Origin: Thamnaconus septentrionalis
Taxonomy: Eukaryota; Chordata; Actinopteri; Tetraodontiformes; Monacanthidae
DNA length: 64,000 bases
Assembly (NCBI GenBank): GCA_009823395.1
Contig: CM020510.1
Span: 4,233,273 to 4,297,272 of the forward strand
Direction of reading: 5' to 3'
In this document: positions 1-14,106 of the stretch, piece after piece
Numbering within the stretch: position 1 is the stretch's first letter
Layout of the letters: the number at the start of each line of letters is the position of its first letter
Position numbers and translations under genes: made by a program
The notes under the pieces: model-generated
What the model was told of the DNA's origin: nothing
Seen by the model: only the letters and a program-made list of their open reading frames with translations
Database searches by the model: none

Positions 1-7
1 TGGAAGC

Positions 8-38
<31 letters not shown>

Positions 39-663
39 AACTGAATTGGACATATTTGGGGGGGGCTCTCTGCTTCCTTCTTCCTCTCGTGTCCTTGGCA
101 GTGAAAAACAAAATGGCTCCTTTTTTTCTCGCCTTTGTCTCCCCTCCTCCTCCTCCTCAGACCCCCCACCCCCTCCCTCCACTGCCACCACCCACACCCC
201 CCCCCTCCAACTACCCTCCTCACACAGGCGGCTATTGTGATGGTAAAATTTGATGTATAATTCCCGACCACTGTATCACGCTGCTGGATGTATGACTCCT
301 GTAATTGCCTCCTGAATTATTTAAAGGCAAACAGCTGCAGATGTTGTCGAGGCCGCGAGGAACAACTTTGTTTTAAGCGCCGCCGTTTGCCAGCAAAGTG
401 CAGCTTTTCCGATTTGACGGCGCCAGAAATTAAGTGTAAATAAAAACCAGGCTGGCAGTCGGGAACCTTCGCCGTTTTTTTTTTTTTCTGACACCGTCAG
501 CAGAGGTGACAGACATTTCTTGCTTTTGATGTTTACAGAAAACAAGTTGATTATAATAGAAAACAGCCTTTCAGTGCTCATAATTGCAAATAATTTCGGC
601 TGCTTTTCTATTCATAAATGACGACAAACAGCTGCAGAGGCTTCGCTGATTCCTGCGCAAGTT

Positions 664-869
664 GGGACGACCGATGACCGAAAGGTTGGCGGTTCAAATC
701 CTGCTTCATTCTAGTCCGTCGTCATGTCCCAGTGGGGCCAGGCAGCGCCTGGCATGGCAGCAGCCACCCATTGGTGTGTGAATGGGTGAATGAGAGGCCT
801 TTGTAAAGCGCTTTGGGGCACCGTGAAGGTGCTGGAAAAGCGCTACGTAAGTGCAGTCCATTTACCATT
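664..869 (+). mobile_element. tRNA-derived SINE
   Basis: A polymerase III B box (GGTTCAAATCC, 691-701) sits in a tRNA-like head. It is followed by a body with AATGGGTGAATGAGAGG and a tail with TAAAGCGCTTT and AAAGCGCTACGTAAGTGCAGTCCATTTACCATT. That tail is a very common 3' end of teleost SINEs. Intronic, on the gene's strand. Confidence 0.65.
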
Positions 870-1273
870 GGTTGTTTTCGGGCTGCTCGTCTCCGTCACG
901 GCTCTTCCCTTTCACACGTTCAGACTTTTTGCACAGTGATTCGGGGGTTTCCAGTTCATTTACTGGAATATTTTGGCGGATTACAAGTCAAGTATTTAAA
1001 TATATCTAATTGCGGGGTTGAGAAATAATTGATAAAAAAAAAAAGAAATGAACAAGGCCATCACAGTAAAACCTCCCCAGAAATAATCCAATTAGCACCA
1101 GCACAAATTTAGTGCTCATAAATAACAGATAAAATGCTGAAAATATCTAAATTTGTTTTTCCCTTGCAGTCTTGCCTCTTTTTTTTCTTCTTTGAAATTC
1201 TAATCAAACATCATAGGTTGGACATCTGCTGCCTTTCAGTCCTTCTGACGGCCAACCAGTGACCTCTGCCTGC

Positions 1274-1274
<1 letters not shown>

Positions 1275-1317
<43 letters not shown>

Positions 1318-1350
1318 GGCAGCAGTGACAGCAGCAGCAGCAGCAGCAGT
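1275..1350 (+). repeat. CAG trinucleotide repeat
   Basis: Two CAG runs (about 13 and 7 units), broken by TGGCAGCAGTGACAG. Intronic. Long Ala/Cys/Leu frames here are artefacts of the repeat. Confidence 0.9.
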
Positions 1351-1554
1351 AGAAGGGCACAGCGGGGCTGCAACCGCCACCACTGCCGCCGCCGCCATGA
1401 CCCGTTGTGTGTGTACATGCACGCACACACACGCTCAGGCAGTATTATGTATTTAAAGTAATTACCTCAGGCCTGATCCAGACTGAGTTTAGTAGCATGT
1501 GATAATCCGCGCAGGCGGCATATGGGAGGAAGGGAATTAGAAGTCCAGAAGAAA

Positions 1555-1556
<2 letters not shown>

Positions 1557-1592
<36 letters not shown>
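1557..1592 (+). repeat. GT dinucleotide repeat
   Basis: About 17 GT units. Similar GT or CA tracts of 12-25 units in the same intron lie near 14-38, 4237-4271, 6493-6545, 6803-6826, 9606-9640, 9765-9793, 10943-10978, 13601-13640, 13895-13925, 14058-14102, 17457-17491 and 21535-21570. Confidence 0.9.
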
Positions 1593-1595
<3 letters not shown>

Positions 1596-1966
1596 CTGAT
1601 GTGATTTGAAGCACCATGCAAGGGCAGCAGAGGGACGAGGGAGGGAGAGAGGGAGGTGATGGAGTGATGGAGGAGGAGGAAGAAGAGGAGGAGGAGGAGA
1701 AGGAGAAGGAGGAAGTGAGTGGTTTTGCCGGATGAAGGAGTAGCAGACAGATGGTGTAATTAGTGACATCACTGCAAACAGAGCAGAGGCCTTCTGCTGG
1801 TTCAGGGGAGAGGAAGAAAAAAAGTGTAAAAACAAAAACCCAGGGTCATCATAAAGCATGATGGGAGGAAAACCTCGGCCGCCAGACGAGCAGGATGATC
1901 ACACACACACACGCAGCAGCAGCGGCCTGCACTTGCACTCCTCCACCTCCAGTTTTTTGGCACCAG

Positions 1967-1969
<3 letters not shown>

Positions 1970-2021
<52 letters not shown>
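1970..2021 (+). repeat. CT dinucleotide repeat
   Basis: A nearly pure CT tract of about 26 units. Purine-strand frames here give Arg/Glu repeats with no coding meaning. Confidence 0.9.
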
Positions 2022-2025
<4 letters not shown>

Positions 2026-4232
2026 GCTTGATTTGCATCAATAAACCTCAGTAAGCGAGGCATTGTGATGCCTAATTGGGCGGTAATGAGCTGTCGCATT
2101 ATGCAGCGTGCTGAGGTTCAAGCTTATTAGTTGCTTGGTTGCCCATAACATTTCCCCCCCTCCCCATCTCCCTCCCTCCCTCCCTCCCTCCCTCCATCTC
2201 CCCCTCGCCGCCGCACGACTGTCAATGCCATCTCCCCCCCCCCCCCCCCACTCCTCGTTCCTCACCCGCCCTTTCTCTCCCCTCGCCGCGGGGCTAAAAA
2301 TAGCCTCCTATTATCTGGGAGGCCAGGGCCGAGTACAGTGAGGCAGCAATCAGCGTGGCGGCGGCGGCGCACATCAAGATTCACAATAGCTGTCATTCTG
2401 CCGGCTAATGCAATTCCCGCTGCATTTGCCGGGAGCCCTGCTGGACCCGGCGCAGGTTCTATTTGGGGATAATCTGAATTAAAGGCTCCTGTTTTCTGTT
2501 TTTATTTTTTCCTGTCAAACTTAATCAAATCCCACTGAAGGCCCCCCCTCAATCCCCCAGTCGTAAATCCACCGGGGCTCGTCTTTATTCGCCTCTGTCT
2601 CTGCTAACGGCTCTTTTCAGCGACTGTCCCTTTAAATGCAGATGTGAACTGCGGTGTGCAGGGCGATGCACCTGGCTGCAGCCGCCACTGCAGCAGCAGC
2701 AGCAGCAGCAGCCGCAGCAGCAGCGGCCGCTTGTTTACGAGGTGAAGGATTAGCAGGTTAGCGACGCTCGTTAATCTCTCTGACCTTCAGCTGGGGTTCG
2801 GGAAACCCGAACACGAGTTAAAAAGTGATCACGGGCCGCGGAGCGACTTATCTGCATCTCGCTGACACGAGTGAAAAGAGAAAAGAGTGAAAGGACGCTA
2901 AAGCAGCAGGAAGCAGCACACAACTCAATGTTCGACTTGCAAGTCAAACGTCCTGGAGATACTCTTGTATCTGTTGTTTGTTTGTTTGTTTTCTTCCACT
3001 CCTGAATCCGACCAGATTTTCTGGATCGATGACATCAGAGTGTGAAAAATATTCCAAATCAATACACCGTCAGGTGTCACGTTCCACTGCGGCTGCTGTT
3101 GTTGCGACACAGAAACGCTTCCTAAGTCCTTTGGATTTGTTTCACCTTTCACCTTCACCCTCGACGTTGCCTGCAAGGTTTTGAAAAGGGAATAAAAAAA
3201 AGTCCCTGGTGGAAATTGTTTGAACGAACCCTCTCTGGACCTTCTGCGAGTCTTCCTGCCCCACGATTCCTTGCAGTAGTCGGACTAAACTCTGAGAAAA
3301 TGTCCCAAAATGCCGTCCAGCTCCAAACGAACTTCCTCTGATGCAGAATCTGTGCTATCCTCTGCAGCAGCTGCCGTTGTCTGCAAGCTCACATTTTCTT
3401 CTTCTTTTTCTTCTTCACTGTCTTTTTTTTAAGGCTTTCCTCGCAGCGAATGAGGCCAAAGCCCCTTTAGCTCCGATACAACAACAGCTGAGCATCACAG
3501 CTAAACTCTTCAGCACCCTCTTTAGATTTAAAAGAGTCAAATTTTTAGAGATTTAGATTGGAGTAGGATTTAAAATCTTTTCCCGGCCACGTCTTCGTTT
3601 CCTGTGTTCTTCTTCTGCAGTTTTTCTGGTCTTGGCCACTTGCAGGATGCCGATTGTATTGAAATCAGCTCAGGTTGGAGATTTTCAAGATGTTTCTGCT
3701 GGAGTCCAGCATCGACGTCAGCGATCCGGCTGCATTTCACCCTTCGGTACGCGTTAGTAGCGCGTCTGACCCGTACCACGCACCGCCACCAGGGGGTGAT
3801 CAACACGATTGGCGTCAGCAAACGAGGCGTCGGCCGAGGACAAGAAGACATTGAAATCCTAATTAGCCGAGAGGACGCGGCTCAAACATCCGAGCGCTCG
3901 TTAGTCGTTTATTCTGCCAGTGAACAGCGCCCCCGCAATCCTCCAGGGGGCCCCCCCCGTCCGCCGGGGCCTCATGGGGCCAGCAATTAGCGGCGGGATA
4001 CGCTCGGGCGTCTTATACGTAGCGCAGCGACGACGGTGGCGCCGCCAAACGTTTTCATCTTTCAACCGCGGCGCAGCGAGAAGAAATGGGGGAAACGCGG
4101 CCCGAGGCGACTGGCGGAGCCGCTCGCGTGTTTGTATAACGGCGCTAAACGGCAAAGACCTGCTTCACATTCATCTACATAACGCGGCAGCAGCAGCACT
4201 GCGTTGCCTCGGGGCGGAGGCGCACTCACACA

Positions 4233-4274
<42 letters not shown>

Positions 4275-5577
4275 CACACACAGATACACAAATGAGATCG
4301 TTAAGCAAAGCTGCTGCGTTCACTGTTGCTCACTTGTCACTTGTGATTGTGGCTGAGACCCCCCCACCCCACCCCTCCCCCTCCTCCCTCCCCTCTGTCA
4401 CCTAGAACACACAGACGACACGCACACAGGAAGGTACCGCAGACTCACACTTCATCACACACTACTACAGTACCGCACGCACGCACGAGACACTTTTCCT
4501 GTTGCAGTCAAAGACGACGACAAAGTGCACCCCCACACCCCCCCCCCACCATCACCACCACCACCACCACCACCACCACCACCCGGCTGCCAAAACGACT
4601 CTCAGATGATGAAAGCAAAACGTTTGGCACCTCTGATTCTCGTATTCGCCGTGTGTCAGCGTGGATGTGATCAGAGACCCCCGCCCACGGCCCCTCCCCC
4701 TCCTCTTCCGTCTTCTTCTTCTTCTTCTTCTTCTTCTTCTTCTTCTGTATATTACACGGTGCCCCAGCCGCCTGACAGGAAACACTAGACGAGAGCAAAC
4801 AGCTGATCCAGCTGGTTGTTTGCTTTCGGGGGAAAAAACGAGCGACTCTCACCTCCAGCGTTTGACCCACATTTGCCTCCGTTACTGTTAATTCTGCCGT
4901 AACGGCGCCGAGCGGCGCCGACAGCACTGCCGGTTGACGCGAGCTCGGAGAGTTGTATTTAAGTGCGTTTCAAAAATGTTCCCAGGCAAAAACTGATTTC
5001 TGAAAAAAAAATGTTGTATTCTACCATAGCTAATTAGAGAGATTAGAGACGCGAATATATTTTTTTATATATACAGTACATGTAATTATCCCACCTGTTA
5101 AAAGAAAAAGAAACAGCACGGCTGTGGATAATTATCGCGACAAAATTGTTGAATTTGTACGAAATTTCTTACATCCATCTTGCAAAGCTCCGATCCAAAT
5201 GTCCTTTGACACAGTTTGAGGAGCCAATCAGGGTCCTTTCAGCCAGTTGTGACAGTCAGGCCTTTGCACCAATAGGAAGCCTCCAAGCTACCGTTTCTAT
5301 CGCAGGCCCCGCCCTCTTCCAGACCATGTTGTCCATGTGCTCTCTACAAGACGGACGTGTGAAATAAATCACGCCGTTTTTGGGAAACGTTGGCTTAGCT
5401 CCTCCCACTCCACACCACAATATATTCAATACTCAATGTATATTTTTAGCACATCGTTGTCATCAGGTGACTTTGTCCGACCGCCGGCCGTCATCGATCC
5501 TCGTCGGCTGACACGTCGTCATCGTGCCGCTGACGTGCTGAATGACGATTAACGCGTCGACTCTAATCGGCTGTCGG

Positions 5578-5630
5578 AGTGAGTCAGTGTGTGAGTGAGG
5601 GAGTGAGTGAGTGAGTGAGTGAGTGAGTGC
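5578..5630 (+). repeat. GTGA tetranucleotide repeat
   Basis: Imperfect GTGA/GAGT tetramers, seven in a row at the end, next to a stretch rich in short inverted GAGC/GCTC words. Confidence 0.8.
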
Positions 5631-7167
5631 CGAGACTTAGCGACCGACTGAGCGGCTCACTAACGAACGGCCGCCTCACTGACTCGCTAATTACCCGATC
5701 GAGCCGCCACATTCACGAGCCGAGCCGCTGACCAGGCCGCCTGACTCACTCGCCCTCACCGCGTGCGTGTCTGTGGTTGTGTCCCCCCCCCCCTCTCTGT
5801 TCACGGGCGTGGCCGTCGCCATGACGACGTCGGCTCTAACTGACAGGCACATTTCCATTTTTTCCCATTACGCTCCGAAATGGGCCGAAATGAAGAGATA
5901 TGTGGAGATGAAAGCTGTGCGTGTGTGTGTGTTTGTGCGTGTGTGTGTGTGCCTGTGTGTGCGTCAGAGACGAGCCCTCCTGCTCGTCCCTTCCTTCCTT
6001 ATTGACTGACTCCCATCTATTTTGCTGCATTTATCCTCATTGTCCAGTCAGTGTAGAAAGCATCGGGGGACAAGGCGCTGATATCGAGCCGTTGCCTGAT
6101 TTGCAAATTGAATTTCGCCCCCTCTCTCCCCCACCACCAACCCCACCCGCCACCCCTGTCCCCCTCCACTCCCCTGCACCGCCCCCTTCAGGACAGAAGC
6201 GGAAGTCAAGATCAGACCAAGAAGTTACTGTTCTGTAGCTTTACTTCACATTTGTTTTTGGGTGTGTAAAATGTGTTTTTGTGTTGCAATGCTAACCAGC
6301 TAGCGCCACCCTCTGAACCCATCCTGCTGTCTTATTCCGGGTTATAATGTGCCAGCTAATGCCAGCTAAGAAAAAAAAAATGAATGTCCTAAATGAGTAC
6401 TTCCAGTCGGTGTTTATGTATATTATTTAATTTTGTTTTGTCATGATAGTTATTATTAAATGATGCATTGCATGTGCATTTTCAGTGAGGATGCGTGTGT
6501 GTGTGTGTGTGCGTGTATGCGTGCGCGCGCGTGTGTGTGTGTGTAGCGGCTCATAAACAATGGCAATGAAAGCCTCATGTGACAGCTGCTACATAATCAG
6601 ATTACCTCTGCCTGCCTGCCTGTGCGTGTGTGTGTATGCGCTCGTGCATGTGCGTGTGTGTGTGTGTGTGTGCGTTTTAATGTCATTTGGACTGGGCCCA
6701 GCTTCAGTTGATACTGGTGCACCACAGCCTGCTGAGATATTACAGCATGCTAGAAATATGGGGTCACCGCAGCCTCGCGTGCGCGTGTGTGTGCAGACTG
6801 TGCACACACACACACACACACACACGCAGAATCACACACACACGTCCTCTAGGTGCAGGCTGGTTGGCAGAAGGTTTCTGAGGCAGAGCGGCGCAGCTTT
6901 AAAGGGAGCGCAGCGTGTCAGTGTGTCACACAAGCTGCGCTTTGACACATTCTGCTCCATTTAGCGTCGACACGCCGTCCGTCTCATCTTCCTCCCTTTC
7001 ATCTTTCACGTTTTCTCCCCCCCCGCCCCCCCACCTCAACCCTCCCTCCCTCCCTCCCCACCGCGCTCCCCAACACCGTCGTCCCCCACCTCCCTCCCCG
7101 ACTCGGGGCTGAATTCTCTGAAGATGATTAACGTTGAAGAGGACGTTTTAGAGCCAGCGCAGTCCTC

Positions 7168-7198
<31 letters not shown>

Positions 7199-9602
7199 TC
7201 TCTCTCTCTCTCTCTCTCCCCCACGGGCGCCGCGCTGTCACATTTACACTTTAAATGCAAAATCTGTTTCAAATTTTAGCTGCAGCCGTTTGAAGACTCC
7301 CGCTCAGCTGATGCAGTTCTGTCTGACTGGAGGTTAATTCTGCGCACAAGTGATCAGCAGGACGGAGCCGCACGGCCTCGCATCACCTAATTTGATGCTG
7401 ATATTGAACCCGCGACCTCCGACGACCCCGCGCAGCTTCTCTGGACAGCTGGCTGGCTGGCTGGCTGTCGCCGCCGTGCGCGATGCTGCGCGTTCGCCAC
7501 AAGGGCGTCCTGTCACATCCCAGCTGGTTTTTATCGGAGTCTCGCGGAGCCGCGCGGTCGTTTCGGGGAAAAGGTCATCCGCACCACAGGGGGCAGCGGT
7601 GCGCTCCGCCGACTCCCGCTGCGAAAGAGCAGAGACTTCCATTTTCCTTAGGAGAGGTCAGAGGTCATCTCTCTCACTCTTCTTTCATTTTAAGAAGTGA
7701 AAGTCAGTCGGGGAACGCTACATCCGTCTGGTGAAGAGACCAGAGGAAGAGTTTGGAAAAAAAAGGTGATAGATGGCAACAGTAGCAACAACAGCAGAAC
7801 AATAGGTGATTGACTTTTGTTTGGCAAGCCTGGAGGCTTCTGATTGGAGGAGACAAAGCCGGTCGTAACCCCTCAGAGCCATTTGTTGTTCATTTATTTT
7901 CAAAATATCGTCCAGTCCCGATAAAACTCTCTCTGCCGCAGCATACAGGCTAATCTCTTTAGCATTAGATTCTTCTCATGGTCTTATTGGTTTCCTCCTT
8001 AGCGTCAAACCTTCTGCTGGCATTGTGGAAATGAAAGCGAGGCATTGGCTCCCCGTGTTTGGAAGCCCAGACAGAGAAGAAGAGTCTGGCAGGACGTCCT
8101 TCAGGTCCTCGTCATCTCCTTCTGCTTCGTCACCTTCAGGAATTTGGCTGTTGGCCAGTTGGCTCTCACGAGCCGTCAATCACCTTGCTCCTTAACCTCA
8201 GGCCCCGCCCTTTGCTGCCACCCGTCACTTCCTGGCACTGTGCAGATTGCGCGAACCCTGATTCTCCTGAAGCAGGTCGCAGCCAAAGGCACGGCTTCAT
8301 TAATCATCAGCAGTCAGGTAGATTTTTTTTGTATTCTGCTGTTTGAGGCTTTGATGAAAGTTGTGTAGCTGCCTGTCGGAAGTCAGCTGAGTTTGGCCTG
8401 AGTGTGGCCTGTCGATCGCTGTACACTCTAATTTAGCGTTAGTGCCCGTGAACCAGCGCTAGCGGGTCACTTGCAGCCTCTAGCACCAAGTCACAAGTTG
8501 GAGACATTGTACTCACATTTTTATTTTTTTTTTATTAGTGTGAATTGTTTTAAGACGTGACAGTGTGACATGATGTTAGATTTCAGTGGTGAAATGGAAT
8601 TAGTTTTTAATCCTCCTGAATTTGGATTCCATCAAAAAAAAAAAAAAATCACAAATATTTTCCTAGATTAAGATTGAAGATGAGTTTTTTTTTTGGTTTG
8701 TTTAGTTAATTTCCCCCTGCTGACTTCCTCCCATCGTCTCCACAGTTAACTGCAGCTCATCAGACGTGTGTACATTTCCTAGGGTTGACTGCGGTGCATC
8801 TAAATTTCCCTGCAGGGTCACGCAGTCCACCGCACCACGCGCACTTGACAATAAACACTGTTGAAATGCACTGAGCGATGGCCAGCGTGCAGACACACAC
8901 ACACAAACACACACACGCATGCAGGGCTCACTCTCTGCTGTTGTCACTGTCTGACTTTAATAAGACCACTGGAGGACTGAGGCCGAGTTTGGCTGCGAGG
9001 AAGCTGCAGACAGTGAGACGTAGAGACAGCGCTGCTATGAAAACCAATAAAGAAAAAAGAGAAGAAGAAGTAGAAGGACGAGCCGCCGCCCCCCCTGCTG
9101 GCGGCCATGTCATCAGCGTCGCCAAAACCGCAAGTCCGGCTCCTCTGCCAGCTGCATTTCCACCCAAATCCAATAACATTATCATCGATAACAGATAACG
9201 AGAACTGCAGCCGCATCGCTGGTGACCGCAAACGCAGATTAAAATTCAATTAAAGAAAAAAAAAAAAAAGCTGCGTCGAGGCTGCTGGGCTTTCGGATGA
9301 GTGACTGCGTTTAAATCCAATACATCACGGAACGACTGGGCGATTATAGAACAACGCTGGCGTTTTTTCACTAGGCGGCGACGGCGGCGGCGAGTAGCCA
9401 AGTGGTGCAGCGGGCCGCAGCCGCACGGCATCGCCGGGTAAACAGAGGCGGCCCATAAAGGGACGGAGGGGAAGCGTGGGAGGATGTTAACATCTGCTCC
9501 GGTATGATGTGCTGAAGCCTTCCCATCTGCTGCGGCGGCGCTAAAGGTCTGAACCGAGCGAACGAGGCTCCGGAGGGGTAGGGGGCGGGGGTGGGGTGTC
9601 TG

Positions 9603-9643
<41 letters not shown>

Positions 9644-9761
9644 AGGGGGGGGGGGCACTGCCGCCATGGCAGCAGATTGGCAATTATACACCTCGACGTT
9701 ATCAGCAGACCTTTAACGCTTCGCACCTGGGCTGTTCATCCTGGGAAACGCCACAAATGAG

Positions 9762-9795
<34 letters not shown>

Positions 9796-10941
9796 TGCAT
9801 GCGTGCGTGTGCAACAGGTGCGGAGGATCTTCCTCTGCTGCGATGCCGTCGAAAACGTCGGCGCTTCAGTTCTGCGTAAATGTCTTTGATGTTTCCCGGC
9901 TCGTCTCTTTTGGCTCCGCTTGAACTTCTCCTCCGCTGTTTTTATGGCTTTTTATTGGCTATTAGCCGAGCTTATATCAAGATTTACACGGCGTGCTAAT
10001 GTGAGGTGTCATTAACTATCATCTCACTGGGCCAAGTCATTACTGGGGTTTATAAATCTGTCGGGCCGTGATCACGTTTCACAATTTTTTTTTCTTCCGC
10101 GGCTTCACTGGCAATCATCGCTGGAGTGTCTTTCTCTTTTTTCAGCCGAGCATTTTTGTGTTTTCTATTTATGAGTTTATTCTCCAGTGTTATTTGCTGC
10201 AGTGTGCAGTGTGGGTAGGTTGCCATGGTGCGGGGGAGCCTAACAAACTGTCAGCATACACTATTATTCATATAGGGACTTTCAGTGGCAGCCTGAAATA
10301 GGCACAGTTGGATTGCTAACGGCTAACGGATCTGAAGCTCATTGTGAGGACCACAGCTACAGCAGTGGCTAATCCCATTACTTAGCATGTAGCGCTTAGT
10401 GCTAACTGTCTACTTGTTTTGTGTTGCAGGTTGTGTTCACGATGCCGTATGCCAACTGCATATCTCTTCACGGGCTAGCGGCTAACGGTTATTGAGGCGA
10501 TGATCACTTATCTGAAACTTGAAGTCTTTAGACGTGAAAATGCAGACAAACGCCTGACGACACCTCTGACACGAAGAAAACCAACCTCTTAACTCCGCAC
10601 CTGTAATGGTGGCAGAACAATTTGCACGTGCATGCTTCACGCCATCCACAGTGATGGATGCTAAACGCCCTGACGGCGCCGCCGGCTCCCAATCAGTTCC
10701 TCCTGTCAATATTTACCATCGCCTTCCGCCGCCATTCCATCAGTATCCGCCGCCCTCTCGTCTCTCGCCGTCGACTTAATTAGTCACATCTCTCGGTTTA
10801 ATTACATCAAGTGGAAGGAAGTTGCAATCTCAAGTAGATCAAATTACGCCCTACGCAGTGTCTCGGCGGCGGTGGCGCTCGCCATCCAGAGACGCTCAAT
10901 GGGAATCGTGGCGATCGGGCCGGCGAGGTTCTAATCTCTGC

Positions 10942-10979
<38 letters not shown>

Positions 10980-12318
10980 AGAGAGATTAAATAGACGTTT
11001 AAGATCCAAAAAGCATCGGATTCAGCAGGTAGCTGAAAACATAGGGCTAAACATGCTGCTTTATCCAGGATGTTAAAAAAAAAAAGCTTCTTGAATGGAT
11101 TTGGATATTTGCCGCCCAGAACAACAACTACAGCAACTTCAACCCATCAGACTCTGAAATAGCTGAAATAGTTTTAGAGTATTTTCCGAAGCACCAGTGG
11201 CAACAGAAACAACAACAACCAGCAGGAGTCCAGACTGGCTGGATGCTCATCAGTCCTGCAGAAACAGCATCTGATCAGCGCGCGCTGAAATAAACTCTCG
11301 CAGCCTCTCGGTGGCACCGTCGCTCGGCCCGAAGTGAAAAAAAGAAAGGGAAAAAGAGAGAGAGAGAGAAAGAGAGCCACCGCCGCCGCTCTGCTTGACA
11401 CTAAGTGGCTTCATTAATGATCAAATGGAGGCAATTTGTGTCACCACACTGACAGCGGTGACGGGCCGGCAACTGGCTCCGCCCACTCACGAGAGAGGCC
11501 GAGGAAGGGGGGGGGGAAGAGATGGAAGGATGGAGGGGAGGCTGTCTGGGAGGCTGGATTAGACCCCCAAAGTCTAGAAGAAGAAGAAGAAGAAGAAGAA
11601 GAAAAAGGAGCAGGATGGAGACTGAAACAGGGATCATGGAAGAGGGATGGAGGGACTGCGGAGGAGGAGGAGGAGGATGAGGGCGGAGACAAAGAAGGCG
11701 GACGGCTGGAAGAGGACAAGCAGAGAGATGATCTGAGATGAGGAGCAGCAGACAAAGGAGGAGGAAGAGGAGGAGGAGGAGACTCGGCACATTCTAGAAG
11801 GTCACCAGTGGATGTTTGTCGCAGAGGCTGAAGACAAAGTCTCACCAAGTGAGTGAAGAAGACAAAGTCTGAGCTCTGGCAAGATGAAGGTTTAATCTTA
11901 CGAGAGGACCAACGGCAGTGGTCGAAATACAGTGCTATACCGCTGAATAAATTTACATGAGAATGTAATGAGTAGATGCATGTGCATGTTCCTCTCCCAA
12001 GGTGAGACAAGAGGAAGGAGAACACAGCAAGTTGCAAGGCCTGTCAACGAACACTGTGACGCACAATACAGAGGGAAACCTGAACGTTTCTTAAAAGACA
12101 CAGAAAACATAAGAAACAACGCCAGCAACAATTCCTCCACTGCAGTCTGCACTCGACCACTTCAACCAGCGTGACCAGTGTGTCCACTTTGACCGCTGTG
12201 TCCAGTCAGGCCACTGTGTCCGTGGAGCTACTCCTCAGTTCACTGTGATTTAAGCTGAGCTGCAGCTTCTGAAGGCCTCTGTGCTTTTAAAGGCCCATCG
12301 TGCAACATTCGGTAAACC

Positions 12319-12540
12319 CCCGGCTGTAGCTCCGCCCTCCTTCTCCTCAAAGGATGCTGATTGGTCCGGTGATCTTCATCAATCAATCGAAGCGATCGTC
12401 AAACAATCTTCGTCACCGCCAGCGGTGCGAGAACACCTGCAGTATTTCACTCCGCGAGGTCTGATTGGGCTGAAGACTCTTTTTGATTTGCGACCAGATT
12501 GGATGTGATCTGCGGCAGGTCAGAAGCTGCCGCAGATCAC
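12319..12540 (+). repeat. dispersed repeat copy A with terminal hairpin
   Basis: It shares the core GGCTGTAGCTCCGCC, then a CTCAAAGGATGCTGATTGGTC block, with copies at 22.92, 25.10 and 33.53 kb. It ends in a perfect inverted repeat (12505-12517 with 12528-12540). Confidence 0.55.
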
Positions 12541-13597
12541 AGCAGCAGCAGCAGCAGCAGCAGCCCAGTGATAATCAGCTCGCGTTGCTGCCCTCACACT
12601 CAACTAATATCACGCTTTTTTTTCTTTTTTTTTCTGCTGGGTAACGATGCCGCGGCGCCGGCTCACAATCCCCCCTAATTGATCCTGCCGGCCGCCGCCG
12701 CCGCCACTGCGCCGCCGCGCTAACGAGCTAAACGAAGAGGAAAAACCCCCGGCAGCGGCGGAGAGGAGAGGAGGGAGGAGGGGAGGAGGGGGAGCAGATT
12801 TAGATGAGCAAATAAGCGGTGTAGAGAGAGAGAGAGAGAGAGACGAGGCTCCGATACAAAGACGACAAGGTTTTGATCCGCCGCCGCTCCAACCAGATCA
12901 AAGTGGCCGGTGTAAAATGGTTGAAGAGTGCAGGAGCTGCTTCAGTATTCACTTTGTTTTTTTCCCTTCTTCTTCTTCTTCTTCATTTTTTGCCCTCCCT
13001 CCCTCCCTCCCTCCCTCTATTCCCAGAGAGAGCGAGCAGAGAGAGAGAGAGAGAGAGAGAGTTGCGGCCGCCGCGCTCCAACGCTTTCATCTCTGACAAC
13101 ATCCGCGAGGGGATTGGACTATTGTGGGCGCGGGGAGGAGGGGGGGTAGACGGGCTGAGAGGCTTCTCTCTGATTGGCCGGCCAATCCGCTCCGTGTTTA
13201 AATGAGATGAGAATTGAAAATGAGTCACGTCGTTACCTGTTGTTACCTGATTGCGAGTCGCGGCCGTCTTTGCTACGGCTACACCGCCGGGACAAACGGC
13301 TTCACCCTGACTGGCTGGCAGAGAGTGTTTGTCCGTGTTCGAAAGTGGACCGATTTACTGGAAGGGTGAAATGTGTCCTGCAGCAGGCTGAACCTGGGTT
13401 TGGACGTCGTGTCGGACATTTTAGTGGGAGATGGTCCAGTTCATTTCTATCCTGCTGGTGAACATCGAGCTGCCCTTCAAATGTGGCCGACGTCTCTGCC
13501 CACGCGTCACTCACACGCAACGTTTCAAACAAAAACCAAGCGAGCCGTCAGTCTTTGTCGAGCCTCGTCAACCTGAACTCTGCAGCGCTCGCATCAC

Positions 13598-13639
<42 letters not shown>

Positions 13640-13893
13640 TGTGTCTCTGTTTCATGGCTTTTCCTCGTCTTGCCCCGCTGGCTGCAGGTGAGCCTTTATT
13701 GATATTCCGCGGAGGTTTCAGCATGCGTACGACGGGCTGACGTGCGCGCTCGCTGTGAGAGCAGTGCTGGAGGTTCTCGATCGATGGCCGCGGCCGCCGC
13801 TAACACCGCTAACGCTGGAGCGCAAGCAGACAAACCAGCGAAACTCAGCACAACACACAATGCAAAACAATGTTCTGTTTTTTGGGGGGGGTT

Positions 13894-13928
<35 letters not shown>

Positions 13929-14052
13929 ACGTGCCATTTTGTTTGTGTGCGTGCACGAGCCTGCTGTTGTCAGAGATGGAGGCTGCTGAATATTCATGGC
14001 GTCTGCGCTCGGTTGGGGCCGAGAGATAAGACGTTTATGTTCTGGCAGGCGG

Positions 14053-14106
<54 letters not shown>

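Noticed and set aside
3604..4405. Frames of 128 and 161 residues at 3.6-4.4 kb as a separate gene
   Set aside because: They are GC-rich with few stops and run into CA repeats. No domain and no conserved motif could be seen.
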